A stretch of DNA of 64,000 nt from Nucisporomicrobium flavum. Its GTDB lineage: Bacteria; Actinomycetota; Actinomycetes; Mycobacteriales; Micromonosporaceae. This document shows, piece by piece, positions 41,814-50,388 of the stretch (position 1 is its first letter; every line of letters starts with the position of its first letter). Under the pieces are notes generated by a model, which saw nothing but the letters and a program-made list of their open reading frames with translations, was not told the origin of the DNA and searched no databases. The stretch is from contig NZ_JADMLH010000017.1 in assembly GCF_016464385.1 (NCBI RefSeq), positions 129,055 through 193,054 of the forward strand. The letters are read 5' to 3'. The position numbers and the translations under genes were made by a program.

Positions 41814-43162
41814 TCAGTACCGGAAGGCGGACACCAGCCGGGTCAGGTCCGCGGACATCCGGGTGAGCTCGGTGGTGGCCTGCTGCGACTGGGCGACGCC
41901 CTCGCTGGTCAGCCGCGCTGCCTCCGCCACGCCGGTGATGTTCTGGGCGATCTCCCCGGTGCCCGTCGCGGCCTCCGAGACGCTGCGGTTCATCTCCGAG
42001 GTCGTGGCCGTCTGCTCCTCCACCGCCGAGGCGATCGTGGTCTGGTAGTCGCTGATCCGGCCGATCACCCGGCTGATCTCCTCGATCGCCGTGACCGCGC
42101 CGGTCGTGTCGGTCTGGATCGCCTCGACGAACCGGGAGATGTCCTCGGTGGCCCGGGCGGTCTCCTGCGCCAGGTCCTTGACCTCGCTCGCGACGACCGC
42201 GAAGCCCTTGCCCGCCTCGCCGGCGCGGGCCGCCTCGATGGTGGCTTGAGGGCCAGCAGGTTCGTCTGCTCGGCGATGGCGGTGATGACCTTGATGACGT
42301 TGCCGATCTCGGCGGAGGACTCGCCGAGCTTGCCCATCGTCCCCGACGTGGCGGACGCGAGGCCGACCGCCTCGCCGGCCACCTGGGCCGCCTCGGTGGC
42401 GTTCTGGGAGATCTCCCGGATGGAGGCGCCCATCTCCTCGCTGCCCGCCGACACGGTGTCCACGCTGCGGGAGATCTCCTCCGCGGCGGCGGACACGGCC
42501 TGCGCCTGCGCGGAGGTCTGCTGCGCCGACGCGGCGATCTGCCCGGAGACGGCCGACATCTGCTCGGCCGCGCCGGCCGGCGACGAGGCGGACCCGTCGA
42601 TGGTCGACACGGTCTCCCGCAGGCGGACCATCGCCTCGTCCAGCGACCGGGCCATCTGACCGGGCTCGTCGCGGGAGGTCAGCCCGGCCGTACGGGTGAG
42701 GTCGCCGGCGGCCAGCGCGGCGCACACCCGCCGCACCCGGTCGAGGCTGCGCACGATGCCCCGGGCGACGAACCAGCCGAGCAGCAGCGCCGCCGACAGG
42801 CCCGCGATGAGCAGCACCAGCGAGATGAGCCGGCTGTCCCGGTAGTCGCGGTGCGCCGCCTCCGCCTCACCGGCGGCGTCGTGGTCCTCCTCGACGTCCA
42901 GGGTCCGCAGGTGCTCGGCCGGGGCGCTGCCGCGGTACGCGACGAACGCGTCCTCGACCGCCTTCAGGTCCCGGCCGAACTGCTCCTCGTACTTCGCCAT
43001 GGTGGCCACGTCCCGTGAGATGGCGTGGTTGCCCAGGGTCAGGCGGGCCTGCAGCATCGCCGCCTTGATGTCGCCGACGGCCAGCGCGACCAGGGCGGCC
43101 ACCGCCACCGCGGTGAGGACCTTGGCGCTCACGCCCAGGTCACGGACCGTACGACGGCCCAT
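41814..43162 (-). pseudogene. Methyl-accepting chemotaxis protein, frameshifted and with a shortened sensor domain
   Basis: Two frames together give a receptor of about 449 residues. The first (from ATG 43162, with GGAGG 7 nt upstream) encodes an N-terminal span, a remnant four-helix sensor, a second span (ISLVLLIAGLSAALLLGWFVARG), HAMP and most of the signalling helix. It breaks just after NLLAL near 42246. There the usual Asn codon followed by GCC is one base short, and the motif ATIEAARAGEAGKGFAVVASEVKDLA continues in another frame to the stop at 41814. The sensor region also appears to lack two blocks compared with related actinobacterial receptors. Without the fix, the product would end in an Arg/Pro-rich tail at 42065. 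A sequencing error at a GC-rich spot is possible. Confidence 0.8.
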
Positions 43163-43270
43163 CGCGCAGCCTCCAGAACGCACTCGCCGACCGGTCGCGG
43201 AGAGTCACCGCACCAAGGGTGACCTTAGAATCCGCGGACCGGCCTGGAGGGCGGGACCGGCGAGAAAGGC

Positions 43271-43984
43271 TCAGTACGTCAGCGTCCCCCTGAGCAGGCT
43301 CTTGCCGGAGTGCGCGGCGTCGCCGTCGTGCGCCTCGTCGGAGACGTCGACGAGGCGGTACCGGTTGAGGTCGGTGCCGGGCGGCACGGGCAGCACAGCC
43401 TCCGGGCGGGCCGGCAGGTTGCCCAGCGACAACATCTTCGTCGTGTCGTCCGGGTCGATCAGCCACACCTCGTGGAAGCCCGTGGTCAGCGGCAGGTTCT
43501 GCACGTCGACCACGACCTCGTCGTCCGCGAGCACCCGCACGTCGCCCCGCGCGTCCGGCGGGGCGCTGGGCAGCGGCGCCAGCGTCGCCCGCGCCGTGAC
43601 GTCCGCGGCGGGCGGCTGGTCCGGCCCGCGCATCACCACGGCGGTGCCGGCTATGCCGAGCACCGCGGCCGCCGCGGCGGCCAGCACCGGGGCGAGCCAG
43701 CGGCGGCGGTCACCGGCCGGAGTGCGGCGCAGGCGGCGACGGGCCGGGGCGGCGGGCGCGGTGGCCCGGGCGACCTCGGCCTGGATCCCGGCCCAGACGC
43801 TCTCCGGCGGTGGCGGCAACTCGCGCATGTCGGCGGACTCGGCTCCCAGCTCGGCGACGTGTTCCAGGGTCCGCAGCTCCTCCCGGCAGGTGGCGCAGCC
43901 GGCCAGGTGGGCCGACTCGTGGTCGTCGGCGACCTCCTCAGCGAGCGAGAGAAGGACCAGCCGATCGGGGTCCAGATGCTGCAC
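43271..43984 (-). CDS. Anti-sigma factor (zinc-finger, RskA-like)
   Basis: A 237-residue membrane protein. The cytoplasmic N-terminus contains the zinc-binding ESAHLAGCATCREEL (HxxxCxxC, about 24-38) that holds the sigma factor. One membrane span lies near 97-120 (LAPVLAAAAAAVLGIAGTAVV). The extracytoplasmic RskA-like domain (about 135-237) has DVQNLPLTTGFHEVWLIDPDDTTKM. It would release the ECF sigma factor on an envelope signal, probably by regulated proteolysis. The gene overlaps the sigma-factor gene by 47 nt. Confidence 0.92.
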   Translation of the reverse strand: MQHLDPDRLVLLSLAEEVADDHESAHLAGCATCREELRTLEHVAELGAESADMRELPPPPESVWAGIQAEVARATAPAAPARRRLRRTPAGDRRRWLAPVLAAAAAAVLGIAGTAVVMRGPDQPPAADVTARATLAPLPSAPPDARGDVRVLADDEVVVDVQNLPLTTGFHEVWLIDPDDTTKMLSLGNLPARPEAVLPVPPGTDLNRYRLVDVSDEAHDGDAAHSGKSLLRGTLTY

Positions 43985-44516
43985 CGTCCACCTCCCAACG
44001 TCGACGCAGGTTCGCCATCCCCCGGCGAATGTGACTCTTCACGGTGCCCAGCGGCAAACCCGTCACCGCGGCGATCTGCGGATGCGTGAGGTCGTCGAAG
44101 AACGCCAGCTCCAGCGTGCGGCGCTGCTCGCTGGGGAGCCGGTTCAGCTCGTCGGCGATGACGAGCCGGTCGACCACGCGCTCCGGGCTGTCGGCCGCGG
44201 TGGTGGGCACCGGCTGCGACCGTACGGTGTCGGTGATCCGCTCGTCGCGCGCCGCGGACCGCAGGCGGTCGACGGCCTTGCGCCGCGCGATGCCGAGCAG
44301 CCAGCCCAGCAGCGAGCCGCGCTCGGGGTCGAACGTCTCCCGCCCCATCCAGGCCGCCACGAACGTGGCCTGGGTGACGTCCTCGGCGTCGGCGCGGTTC
44401 CCCAGCAACCGGACGCCCAGCACGAGCACCGCCGACCCGTGCCGCTCGTACGCCGTGCGTAAGGCCTTCTCGTCGCCGTCGCGAAACCGCTCGGCGAGCT
44501 CCTCCCCCGGACCCAT
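43938..44516 (-). CDS. ECF RNA polymerase sigma factor (SigK-like)
   Basis: A 192-residue sigma-70 family protein. Region 2 (about 10-80) contains LGNRADAEDVTQATFVAAWMG and GWLLGIARRKAVDRLR; region 4 (about 125-175) contains LPSEQRRTLELAFFDDLTHPQIAAVTGLPLGTVKSHIRRGMANLR. It should direct transcription of an envelope-stress or surface regulon when freed from the overlapping anti-sigma factor. GGAAGGGGG precedes ATG 44516. Divergent from the DUF4397/sortase genes, which are plausible targets. Confidence 0.93.
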   Translation of the reverse strand: MGPGEELAERFRDGDEKALRTAYERHGSAVLVLGVRLLGNRADAEDVTQATFVAAWMGRETFDPERGSLLGWLLGIARRKAVDRLRSAARDERITDTVRSQPVPTTAADSPERVVDRLVIADELNRLPSEQRRTLELAFFDDLTHPQIAAVTGLPLGTVKSHIRRGMANLRRRWEVDGAASGPRSAGPSLAR

Positions 44517-44677
44517 CAACCCCCCTTCCCACAGCCGTTCACCGAAGGGATACGCCCGACGCGACGCGTTCAGATGCACCGGATCGACTTTCTTTTTCCT
44601 GCATCCATCCGCGCCGGCGGCGCCGAAACCCCCGGTGATCCAACCGAGAGCACCACCTCGACACCGGAGGAAGTCCC

Positions 44678-45517
44678 ATGCGCATTCTGCACCCCCGCCG
44701 CGCGGCAGCGGCCGGCGTCGCCGCCCTCGTGGCGTTCGGCGGCCTCAGCGCGGTCACGACCGGCCCCGCGCTGGCCGCCTCGTCGCAGGTCTCCGTCGTG
44801 CACGGCATCCCCGGGCAGCCGGTGGACGTGTACGTCAACGGCAAGAAGACCGTGCCCGGCTTCGAGCCCGGCAAGGTCGCCGGCCCGCTGACGCTGGAGG
44901 AGGGGGCGTACGACATCGCCCTCACCAAGCCCGGCGAGGACCTCGGCAAGGCGCTGCTGAAGGTGGACGACGCCGAGGTGCCGGGCGGCGCGAACATCAG
45001 CCTGGTGGCGCACCTGAGCGCCGACGGGAAGCCGACGCTGACCCCGTTCGTCAACGACACCGGCAAGCTGGCCGCGGGCCAGGCGCGCCTGGTCGTCCGG
45101 CACACCGCCGCGGCGCCCGCGGTCGACGTGCGGGCCGGCGGCGAGCCGGTGTTCCGCGACCTGACCAACCCGAAGGAGGCCAAGGCGGACCTGCCCGCCG
45201 GTGACGTCTCCGCCGACGTGGTGCTCGCCGGGACGGACGACGTCGTCCTCGGCCCCACCGACCTGAGCCTGGGCGAGGGCACGGCCACCATCGTGTACGC
45301 GGTCGGCTCCGCCGAGGACAAGACGCTGGACGTGGTGGCGCAGACGCTCACCGGCCTGCACTCGGCGCCCGGTGGCGTGCCGAGCGGCAGCGGCGGGCTG
45401 GCCGACCGCGGGCTCAGCACGCCCTGGTACGCCGCCGGCGCGGTGGGGATCCTGCTGCTCCTGGCCGGTGCGCTGCGGCTGCGTCCGGTCCGCCGTACGG
45501 TCCCGGCACGCCGGTGA
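44678..45517 (+). CDS. Secreted, membrane-anchored DUF4397 protein
   Basis: A 279-residue surface protein. The signal peptide occupies about residues 1-34, with AAS after GPALA. Two DUF4397 repeats follow: VSVVHGIPGQPVDVYVNGKK at the start of the first and ARLVVRHTAAAPAVDVRAGG at the start of the second. A Gly/Ser-rich linker precedes a C-terminal span (WYAAGAVGILLLLAGAL) and basic tail. It is shaped like a sortase substrate, but I see no clear LPXTG-type motif before the span. GGAGGAAG precedes the ATG. GTGA overlap couples it to the class F sortase. Confidence 0.9.
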   Translation: MRILHPRRAAAAGVAALVAFGGLSAVTTGPALAASSQVSVVHGIPGQPVDVYVNGKKTVPGFEPGKVAGPLTLEEGAYDIALTKPGEDLGKALLKVDDAEVPGGANISLVAHLSADGKPTLTPFVNDTGKLAAGQARLVVRHTAAAPAVDVRAGGEPVFRDLTNPKEAKADLPAGDVSADVVLAGTDDVVLGPTDLSLGEGTATIVYAVGSAEDKTLDVVAQTLTGLHSAPGGVPSGSGGLADRGLSTPWYAAGAVGILLLLAGALRLRPVRRTVPARR

Positions 45518-46161
45518 GGGCCCGTCCGGGAGGGGCCGCGCTGCTCGTGGCCGCCGGTGTGACGCTGCTGGCCGCCTTCGGTGTGGTCGCGTGCCGCTCC
45601 CGGACGGCCCCGGACGTCGGCGCCGCCACCGTCACCGCGCTCGCGAGCACCCCGGCGGCCGTGGCTGCGTCCGTACCCGTGTCGGACGGCCGGCCGCCCC
45701 GGAGCGCCGGCGCCGGCTCTCCGGTCCGGTTGCGCATTCCCGCGTTGCGGCTCGACGCGCCCGTCGCGGCCGTGGGTATCGATCAGGCGACCGGCGAGGT
45801 GGCTGTGCCGTCCGACGTCGCCCGGGTGGGCTGGTACCGGTTCGGGCCGGGCCTGTCCGCGACGGCCGGGTCGATCGTCCTCGCCGGCCACGTCGACAGC
45901 GCCGAGCAGGGCCGGGGCGCGTTCTTCCGGCTCGGGTCGCTGACGCGCGGCGACCGGGTGACGCTGACCGGCCCGGACGGCACGGGCAGGGACTTCGAGG
46001 TCGTCGCCCGGGAGCGGTACGCCAAGACGGCCATTCCCCTGCAGCGGTACTTCGCCCGCGACGGCGCGCCCCGGCTGACGCTGATCACCTGCGGCGGGGC
46101 GTTCGACCAGGAGACCCGGCACTACCGCGACAACGTGGTGGTGACCGCCGTACCCCGGTGA
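45514..46161 (+). CDS. Class F sortase
   Basis: A 215-residue sortase. An N-terminal membrane anchor (ALLVAAGVTLLAAFGVVAC) precedes a Ser/Ala/Pro linker and the catalytic beta-barrel (about 68-215). The triad is His in LAGHVDS, Cys in LTLITCGGAFD and Arg in the C-terminal RHYRDNVV, matching class F members. It would attach a surface protein to peptidoglycan or another acceptor. The coupled DUF4397 protein is the obvious candidate substrate despite its lack of a canonical motif. Confidence 0.92.
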   Translation: MRARPGGAALLVAAGVTLLAAFGVVACRSRTAPDVGAATVTALASTPAAVAASVPVSDGRPPRSAGAGSPVRLRIPALRLDAPVAAVGIDQATGEVAVPSDVARVGWYRFGPGLSATAGSIVLAGHVDSAEQGRGAFFRLGSLTRGDRVTLTGPDGTGRDFEVVARERYAKTAIPLQRYFARDGAPRLTLITCGGAFDQETRHYRDNVVVTAVPR

Positions 46162-46244
46162 CCGTGACCACCCACTCGTCGCGTCTCGATGGCATGATGT
46201 TCTCCGACCCTCCCCGGACCGAGGCGAAGAGGTACCCCACCGCG

Positions 46245-46601
46245 ATGGCGCACTTCCAGGCGAGGACGACGGCCGGCCCCGGCCGCGTGGTCGTGACCCT
46301 GACGGGCGAGTGCGACCTGGAGGGGCGCGACGAGCTGACCGCCATGCTGCTGACCGCGGTGGACAGCGCACCGGTCGTGGTGGTCGACCTGGCCGGCGTG
46401 ACGTTCATCGACTCCAGTGGCATCCACGGCCTGGTGACGGCGCACCGCGCCGCCCAGGACGCGGGCCGGCGGCTGCACGTGACGAACGCCGGGGGCACGG
46501 TCGCCACCGTCCTGGAGATCACCGGGGTGGCGGGACTGCTCGGTCACCCGTCCGCGGTGGTGCCCGGAACCGCCGCCGGGGAGGACACCGCCCATGCCTG
46601 A
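46245..46601 (+). CDS. STAS-domain anti-anti-sigma factor
   Basis: A 118-residue STAS protein. VVVTLTGECDLEGRDELTAMLL is the first half; the phospho-site region is VVVDLAGVTFIDSSGIHGLV, with Ser in DSSG (about residue 56). It would bind the serine-kinase anti-sigma encoded next when unphosphorylated. ATG 46245 is preferred, with AGAGG 12 nt upstream; an ATG pair at 46194/46197 is in frame but extends beyond the usual STAS start. It overlaps the next gene by 8 nt. Confidence 0.85.
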   Translation: MAHFQARTTAGPGRVVVTLTGECDLEGRDELTAMLLTAVDSAPVVVVDLAGVTFIDSSGIHGLVTAHRAAQDAGRRLHVTNAGGTVATVLEITGVAGLLGHPSAVVPGTAAGEDTAHA

Positions 46602-47004
46602 TCTCGTCCCCAGCCCTCCGGCGTCCGCGGTCACCGGTCCCGACGCGATGGCGTACGACCACCCCGCCGATCTGCGCGTCGTCCGGGTCTTCGTCGGCGA
46701 CCGGGCCGCGGCCCTCGGCCTGCCGGAGATGCGGGCCGAGCTGCTCGTCCTCGCCGTCAGCGAGCTCGCCACCAACACGTTGCAGCACACCGACGGCGGC
46801 GGCCGGGTGCGCGTCTGGGCGCAGGACGGCTACGTGGTCTGCGACGTGGTGGACCGCGGCCCGGCGCACGGCTTCGGGCGGCAGATGCCGGCCGCCGACG
46901 CGCTGCGCGGCCGGGGCTTGGCCATCGTCGAGCGGGTCTGCGACGCCGTGGAGGCCATCCCGGTGCCGGACGGCACGCTCGTGCGCATCCGCCTGCGCCT
47001 CTGA
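46594..47004 (+). CDS. RsbW-like anti-sigma serine kinase (HATPase_c_2)
   Basis: A 136-residue GHKL ATPase. The N-box SELATNTLQHTDGGGRVRV (about 48-66) and the VCDVVDRGPAHGF G1-type motif are clear, and GRGLAIVERVCDAVEA is the G2 region. It would hold a SigB/SigF-like sigma factor and phosphorylate the neighbouring STAS protein. No such sigma factor gene is in the window. It ends 1 nt before the stop of the convergent PP2C gene, the expected opposing phosphatase. Confidence 0.9.
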   Translation: MPDLVPSPPASAVTGPDAMAYDHPADLRVVRVFVGDRAAALGLPEMRAELLVLAVSELATNTLQHTDGGGRVRVWAQDGYVVCDVVDRGPAHGFGRQMPAADALRGRGLAIVERVCDAVEAIPVPDGTLVRIRLRL

Positions 47005-47005
47005 C

Positions 47006-48520
47006 CTAGGGCAGCACCCGCACGGCGAGCAGGCACGTGTCGTCGTCGGGGTTGGCCGTCTGCAGCAGCCCGCGCAGCGTCGGCAATACCTTGTCGCCGT
47101 CCTCGGCCGCGGCCACCGACAGCTTCTCCTTCACCCGTTGCAGCAGCTCGCCGGTGCCCTCGTGCCGCCGTTCGACAAGGCCGTCGGTGTAGAGCAGCAC
47201 CACGTCGCCGGATTCCAGGGCCGCTGTCACCACCGGGTACGCGGCACCGCCGTCCGCGCCCAGGAGCAGCCCCGGCGGCTGGGGCAGTTCGGCGCTGGCG
47301 CCCGTACGGCACAGCAGCGGCGGCAGGTGTCCCGCCCGCGCCCAGGTCAGCTCCCGGCGCCGCGGGTCGTACCGGCCGATCATCGCCGTCCCGGTGAGGC
47401 GCAGCTGCAGGCTGAGCCGGTTCAGGTGCCCCAGCAGCACCCCGGGGTCGCGGATGCCGATGGACAGCCACGCCACCAGCGCGAACCGCAGGTGGGCCAT
47501 CCCGCTCGCCGCCTGCAGCCCGTGCCCGGCGACATCGCCGATGGCCAGCAGCACGTCCCCGCCGGGCAGCGTCTCCGCGTGGTACCAGTCGCCGCCGACG
47601 CGGACCGCGCTCTCGGCGGGCAGGTAGCCGACCATCGCCTCCAGGCCGGCCAGCCCGATCGGGTCCCGCGGCACCGGCTGGATCATGGTCTGCAGCTGCG
47701 CGGCCAGCCGGTGCTCGGCCAGCGCGGTCATCTCGCGGCTGCGCAGCCGGTCGCCGAGCTGCTGCAGCGCCGTCCGCGAGCTCTCCCGCGCCGTCACGTC
47801 CTGCACGACCGCGTAGATCTTCACCGGGGTGCCGCCGGCGTCGCGGGCGATGTCGGACAGGATCCGCAGGTGCTTGACCGCCGCGCCGAACCGGAACCGG
47901 ACGGTCACGTCGGACCGGCCGCCGCTGTCCAGGGTCTGCCACGCGGTCTCGGCGATCCCCCGGTCCTCGGGCAGCATCGCGGCGCCCTGCTCGGCGCGGG
48001 GCAGCGGGCCGAGCTCCGGGTCGCGGTCGAAGATCCGGTACATGCCCGGCGACCAGTCGCTGCGCCCGGAGACGAGGTCGTACTCCGCCCAGCCGAGGCT
48101 GCCGAGCAGCTCGGTGTTCGCCAGCCGGCGCTCGTTCTCGTCCGAGCGCTGCCACCACGCGAGCAGCCCGCCCAGCACCGGGTGCACGGTGACGGCGAAG
48201 CGCGAGTGCGCCACGACGCCGGCGTCCTTCTGGTCGTACTCGAAGTCCTCGAGCCGGCCCGGTGCGCCCTCGGCGAGCACCTGCTCGTAGAGGGCCCACA
48301 GCGGACCGCCGACCATGCTGGGGTAGAGCTCGCTGAGCCGCGACCCGACCCGCCGGACGCCGCGCCCGTGGATGTCCGGCACCTGGTCGCTGGTGGCACC
48401 GACCGTCCAGTCCACGACGGACCCGTCCTCGGCCCTGACCGGGATCAGCCAGGTACACCCGGCGGGGATCGCGGCGAGGATCTGCTGCACCAGCGCCGCG
48501 ACCGGCTCGTCCTCAGCCAT
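47006..48520 (-). CDS. PAS-domain SpoIIE/RsbU-type PP2C phosphatase
   Basis: A 504-residue protein. Two PAS-like regions occupy about 1-135 and 140-265 (SLGWAEYDLVSGRSDWSPGMYRIFDRDPE, ending VVQDVTARESSR). A short coiled linker and the PPM phosphatase domain follow (about 280-504), with metal-binding Asp residues in GGDWYHAETLPGGDVLLAIGDVAGHG, LYTDGLVERR and NPDDDTCLLAVRV. It probably dephosphorylates the STAS protein in response to a PAS-sensed signal. ATG 48520 lacks a Shine-Dalgarno, but TAGAGT lies 7 nt upstream (leaderless). Confidence 0.92.
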   Translation of the reverse strand: MAEDEPVAALVQQILAAIPAGCTWLIPVRAEDGSVVDWTVGATSDQVPDIHGRGVRRVGSRLSELYPSMVGGPLWALYEQVLAEGAPGRLEDFEYDQKDAGVVAHSRFAVTVHPVLGGLLAWWQRSDENERRLANTELLGSLGWAEYDLVSGRSDWSPGMYRIFDRDPELGPLPRAEQGAAMLPEDRGIAETAWQTLDSGGRSDVTVRFRFGAAVKHLRILSDIARDAGGTPVKIYAVVQDVTARESSRTALQQLGDRLRSREMTALAEHRLAAQLQTMIQPVPRDPIGLAGLEAMVGYLPAESAVRVGGDWYHAETLPGGDVLLAIGDVAGHGLQAASGMAHLRFALVAWLSIGIRDPGVLLGHLNRLSLQLRLTGTAMIGRYDPRRRELTWARAGHLPPLLCRTGASAELPQPPGLLLGADGGAAYPVVTAALESGDVVLLYTDGLVERRHEGTGELLQRVKEKLSVAAAEDGDKVLPTLRGLLQTANPDDDTCLLAVRVLP

Positions 48521-48527
48521 ACCCGGC

Positions 48528-48533
48528 ACTCTA
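48528..48533 (-). promoter_or_regulatory. Leaderless -10 element (TAGAGT) of the PP2C gene
   Basis: TAGAGT on the minus strand, 7 nt before ATG 48520. It argues for that ATG over the open frame reaching 48541. Confidence 0.5.
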
Positions 48534-48565
48534 ACGGTCAAGAACGGACACGAGCGCCGTCGCCG

Positions 48566-49183
48566 CTATGCCACCACGGACGGGGACTCCCCCGCGTGGG
48601 CGGGGGCCGGCGGCAACGGCAGGGGCAGGCCGGGCAGCCCGTCCAGGCTCGTGGCGACATGGTCCTTCTTCGCGAAGTACGCGCTCAGCGACTCGTCGTC
48701 CTCGCGGCCGAAGCGCCGCCCGTGCAGCTCGCGGTCGCCCTCGTACGCCATCAGCGGCACGGCGTACCCGCAGGAGTCGCGGATCAGCCCGGCGTGCACG
48801 ACGACGATCGCGCGCAGCCCGTGGTCGCGGCTGTCGATGTGCGGGAAGTGCGCGATCAGCTCCGTCCAGCGGGGGTCGTCGCGGAGCACCACCTCGCCCC
48901 GGCCGTGCACCCGGACGATGTTCGGCGGCCCCTGGAAGGCGCACCACATCAGCGTGATGCGGCCGTTCTCCCGCAGGTGGGCGATGGTCTCCGCGCCGCT
49001 GCCGGCGAAGTCGAGGTAGGCGACCGTCCGCTCGTCGAGCACGGCCCACGACCCGGTCAGGCCCTTCGGCGACAGGTTCACCGTGCCGTCGCCGCTCAGC
49101 GGCGCGGTGGCGGTGAAGAACATGGGCTGGCCCTCGATGAAGTCGCGCAGCCGTCCCGAGATCGACTCGTGTGTTTTCCCCAT
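48566..49183 (-). CDS. Pyridoxamine 5'-phosphate oxidase-family protein
   Basis: A 205-residue FMN-binding split-barrel protein. PMFFTATAPLSGDGTVNLSPKGLTG near residue 20 and RTVAYLDFAGSGAETIAHLRENGRITLMWCAF are characteristic of the general-stress/PPOX-like group. The C-terminal 25 residues are Pro/Leu/Ala-rich and disordered. It may bind FMN or F420; the reaction is unknown. It is upstream of and co-directional with the PP2C gene, 45 nt apart. Confidence 0.88.
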   Translation of the reverse strand: MGKTHESISGRLRDFIEGQPMFFTATAPLSGDGTVNLSPKGLTGSWAVLDERTVAYLDFAGSGAETIAHLRENGRITLMWCAFQGPPNIVRVHGRGEVVLRDDPRWTELIAHFPHIDSRDHGLRAIVVVHAGLIRDSCGYAVPLMAYEGDRELHGRRFGREDDESLSAYFAKKDHVATSLDGLPGLPLPLPPAPAHAGESPSVVA

Positions 49184-49330
49184 GCCGGAATTCTCTCAGG
49201 CCGGCCGCGCCGTCCCACATTCTGGAACGCAGGCGGCGACCGCACTCGCAGGTTGTTTGCCGCGGTCACCGGACCCGCCGAGGTGGGCGCCCGTTTTTGT
49301 TGCAGCAAACCGCCGGCGCCCGCGCACCTC
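49184..49330. other. Divergent intergenic region, no gene seen
   Basis: Between the PPOX-like gene and the pectinesterase (185 nt in all). It contains a 7-bp stem GGGCGCC/GGCGCCC around 49286-49322 enclosing an A/T-rich loop, and the operator-like dyad at 49331-49346. No ORF is convincing. Confidence 0.4.
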
Positions 49331-49361
49331 ATTGACCTGTGTCAATAGATGGATTTAGCGT
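49331..49361 (+). promoter_or_regulatory. Pectinesterase promoter with overlapping operator dyad and leaderless -10
   Basis: TTGACC (49332-49337) as -35, an 18-nt spacer and TAGCGT (49356-49361) as -10, then 7 nt to ATG 49369. The -35 is embedded in a perfect dyad ATTGAC-CTGT-GTCAAT (49331-49346). A repressor bound there would block polymerase. Confidence 0.6.
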
Positions 49362-49368
49362 CCGCCGC

Positions 49369-50388
49369 ATGAACAGGCGAAGCTTGCTCGCCCTGGCGGT
49401 CGCCGGCATGACAGGACCGGCCGCCGCCCACCCCCGGCGCCGGGTGCGGCTCGTCGTCGCCGCGGACGGCACCGGGGACCACACAGAAGTGCAGGCCGCC
49501 GTGGACGCCGTACCGGCCGGCGGGCTCGTCGACATCCGGCCCGGCACGTACCGCGGGCAGGTCGTCGTCCCGGCCGACAAGCCGGACCTGCTGTTCCGCG
49601 GGCTCGGCGCCTCCCCTGCGGACGTGGTGATCGTCGACGACCGCGCCAACGGCACCCCGCGGCCGGGCGGCGGCACCTGGGGCACCTCCGGCAGCGCGTC
49701 CGTGACCGTCGACGGGCCGGGGTTCCAGGCCCGCAACCTGACCTTCGCCAACGACTTCGACGAGGCCGCGCACCCGGAGATCACCGGGCGGCAGGCGGTT
49801 GCCGTGCTGACCCGCGCCGACCGGGTGGCGTTCGAGGCCGTCCGGTTCCTCGGCAACCAGGACACCCTCTACCTGAACAGCCCGGCGGCGGACGTGCACG
49901 CACGGGTCTCCCTGCGCGGCTGCCACGTCGAGGGTGACGTGGACTTCATCTTCGGGCGGGCCACCGCCGTCCTCGAGCGGTGCCGGATCCACTCGCTCAG
50001 CCGCGGATCGACCACGAACAACGGGTACGTGACCGCGCCCAGCACCGACCTCGGGAACCCGTACGGCTTCCTCTTCGCCGCGTGCGCCTTCACCTCCGAC
50101 GCGCCCCCGGCCAGCGTGTTCCTGGGCCGGCCGTGGCATCCCAGCCAGGACCCGGACGCCGTCGGCCAGTGCGTCGTACGGAACTCGCTGCTCGGCGCGC
50201 ACATCGGCCCGGCGCCGTGGAGCGACTTCGGCACCTGGCCGTGGCGGGACGCCCGCTTCGCCGAATACCGCAACGCCGGCCCGGGAGCCACGGTGACTCC
50301 GGACCGGCCCCAACTGACCCCCGAGGAGGCGGCAGCCCTGACGCCGGCCGCGTACCTCGCCGGGTGGTCGCCTAGATCTCGTCGATGA
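49369..50388 (+). CDS. Secreted pectinesterase (CE8)
   Basis: A 339-residue pectin methylesterase. The short signal begins NRRSLLALAVAG and ends near AAA at about 20, with a twin-Arg look. The right-handed beta-helix shows DGTGDHTEVQAAVDAVP at the start. The catalytic segments are GNQDTLYL (Gln, Asp), GDVDFIFGRATAV (nucleophile Asp) and FLGRPWHPSQD (Arg). It would demethylate plant pectin outside the cell. It stands alone with its own promoter and has no linked pectate lyase. Its 3' end overlaps the convergent HAD gene by 17 nt. Confidence 0.93.
   Translation: MNRRSLLALAVAGMTGPAAAHPRRRVRLVVAADGTGDHTEVQAAVDAVPAGGLVDIRPGTYRGQVVVPADKPDLLFRGLGASPADVVIVDDRANGTPRPGGGTWGTSGSASVTVDGPGFQARNLTFANDFDEAAHPEITGRQAVAVLTRADRVAFEAVRFLGNQDTLYLNSPAADVHARVSLRGCHVEGDVDFIFGRATAVLERCRIHSLSRGSTTNNGYVTAPSTDLGNPYGFLFAACAFTSDAPPASVFLGRPWHPSQDPDAVGQCVVRNSLLGAHIGPAPWSDFGTWPWRDARFAEYRNAGPGATVTPDRPQLTPEEAAALTPAAYLAGWSPRSRR

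Noticed and set aside
43204..43223. GTCACC-N8-GGTGAC hairpin as a terminator of the anti-sigma gene
   Set aside because: It lies upstream of the receptor gene and 47 nt or more before the wrong end of the sigma operon's direction of transcription; 6-bp stem, too weak to call.
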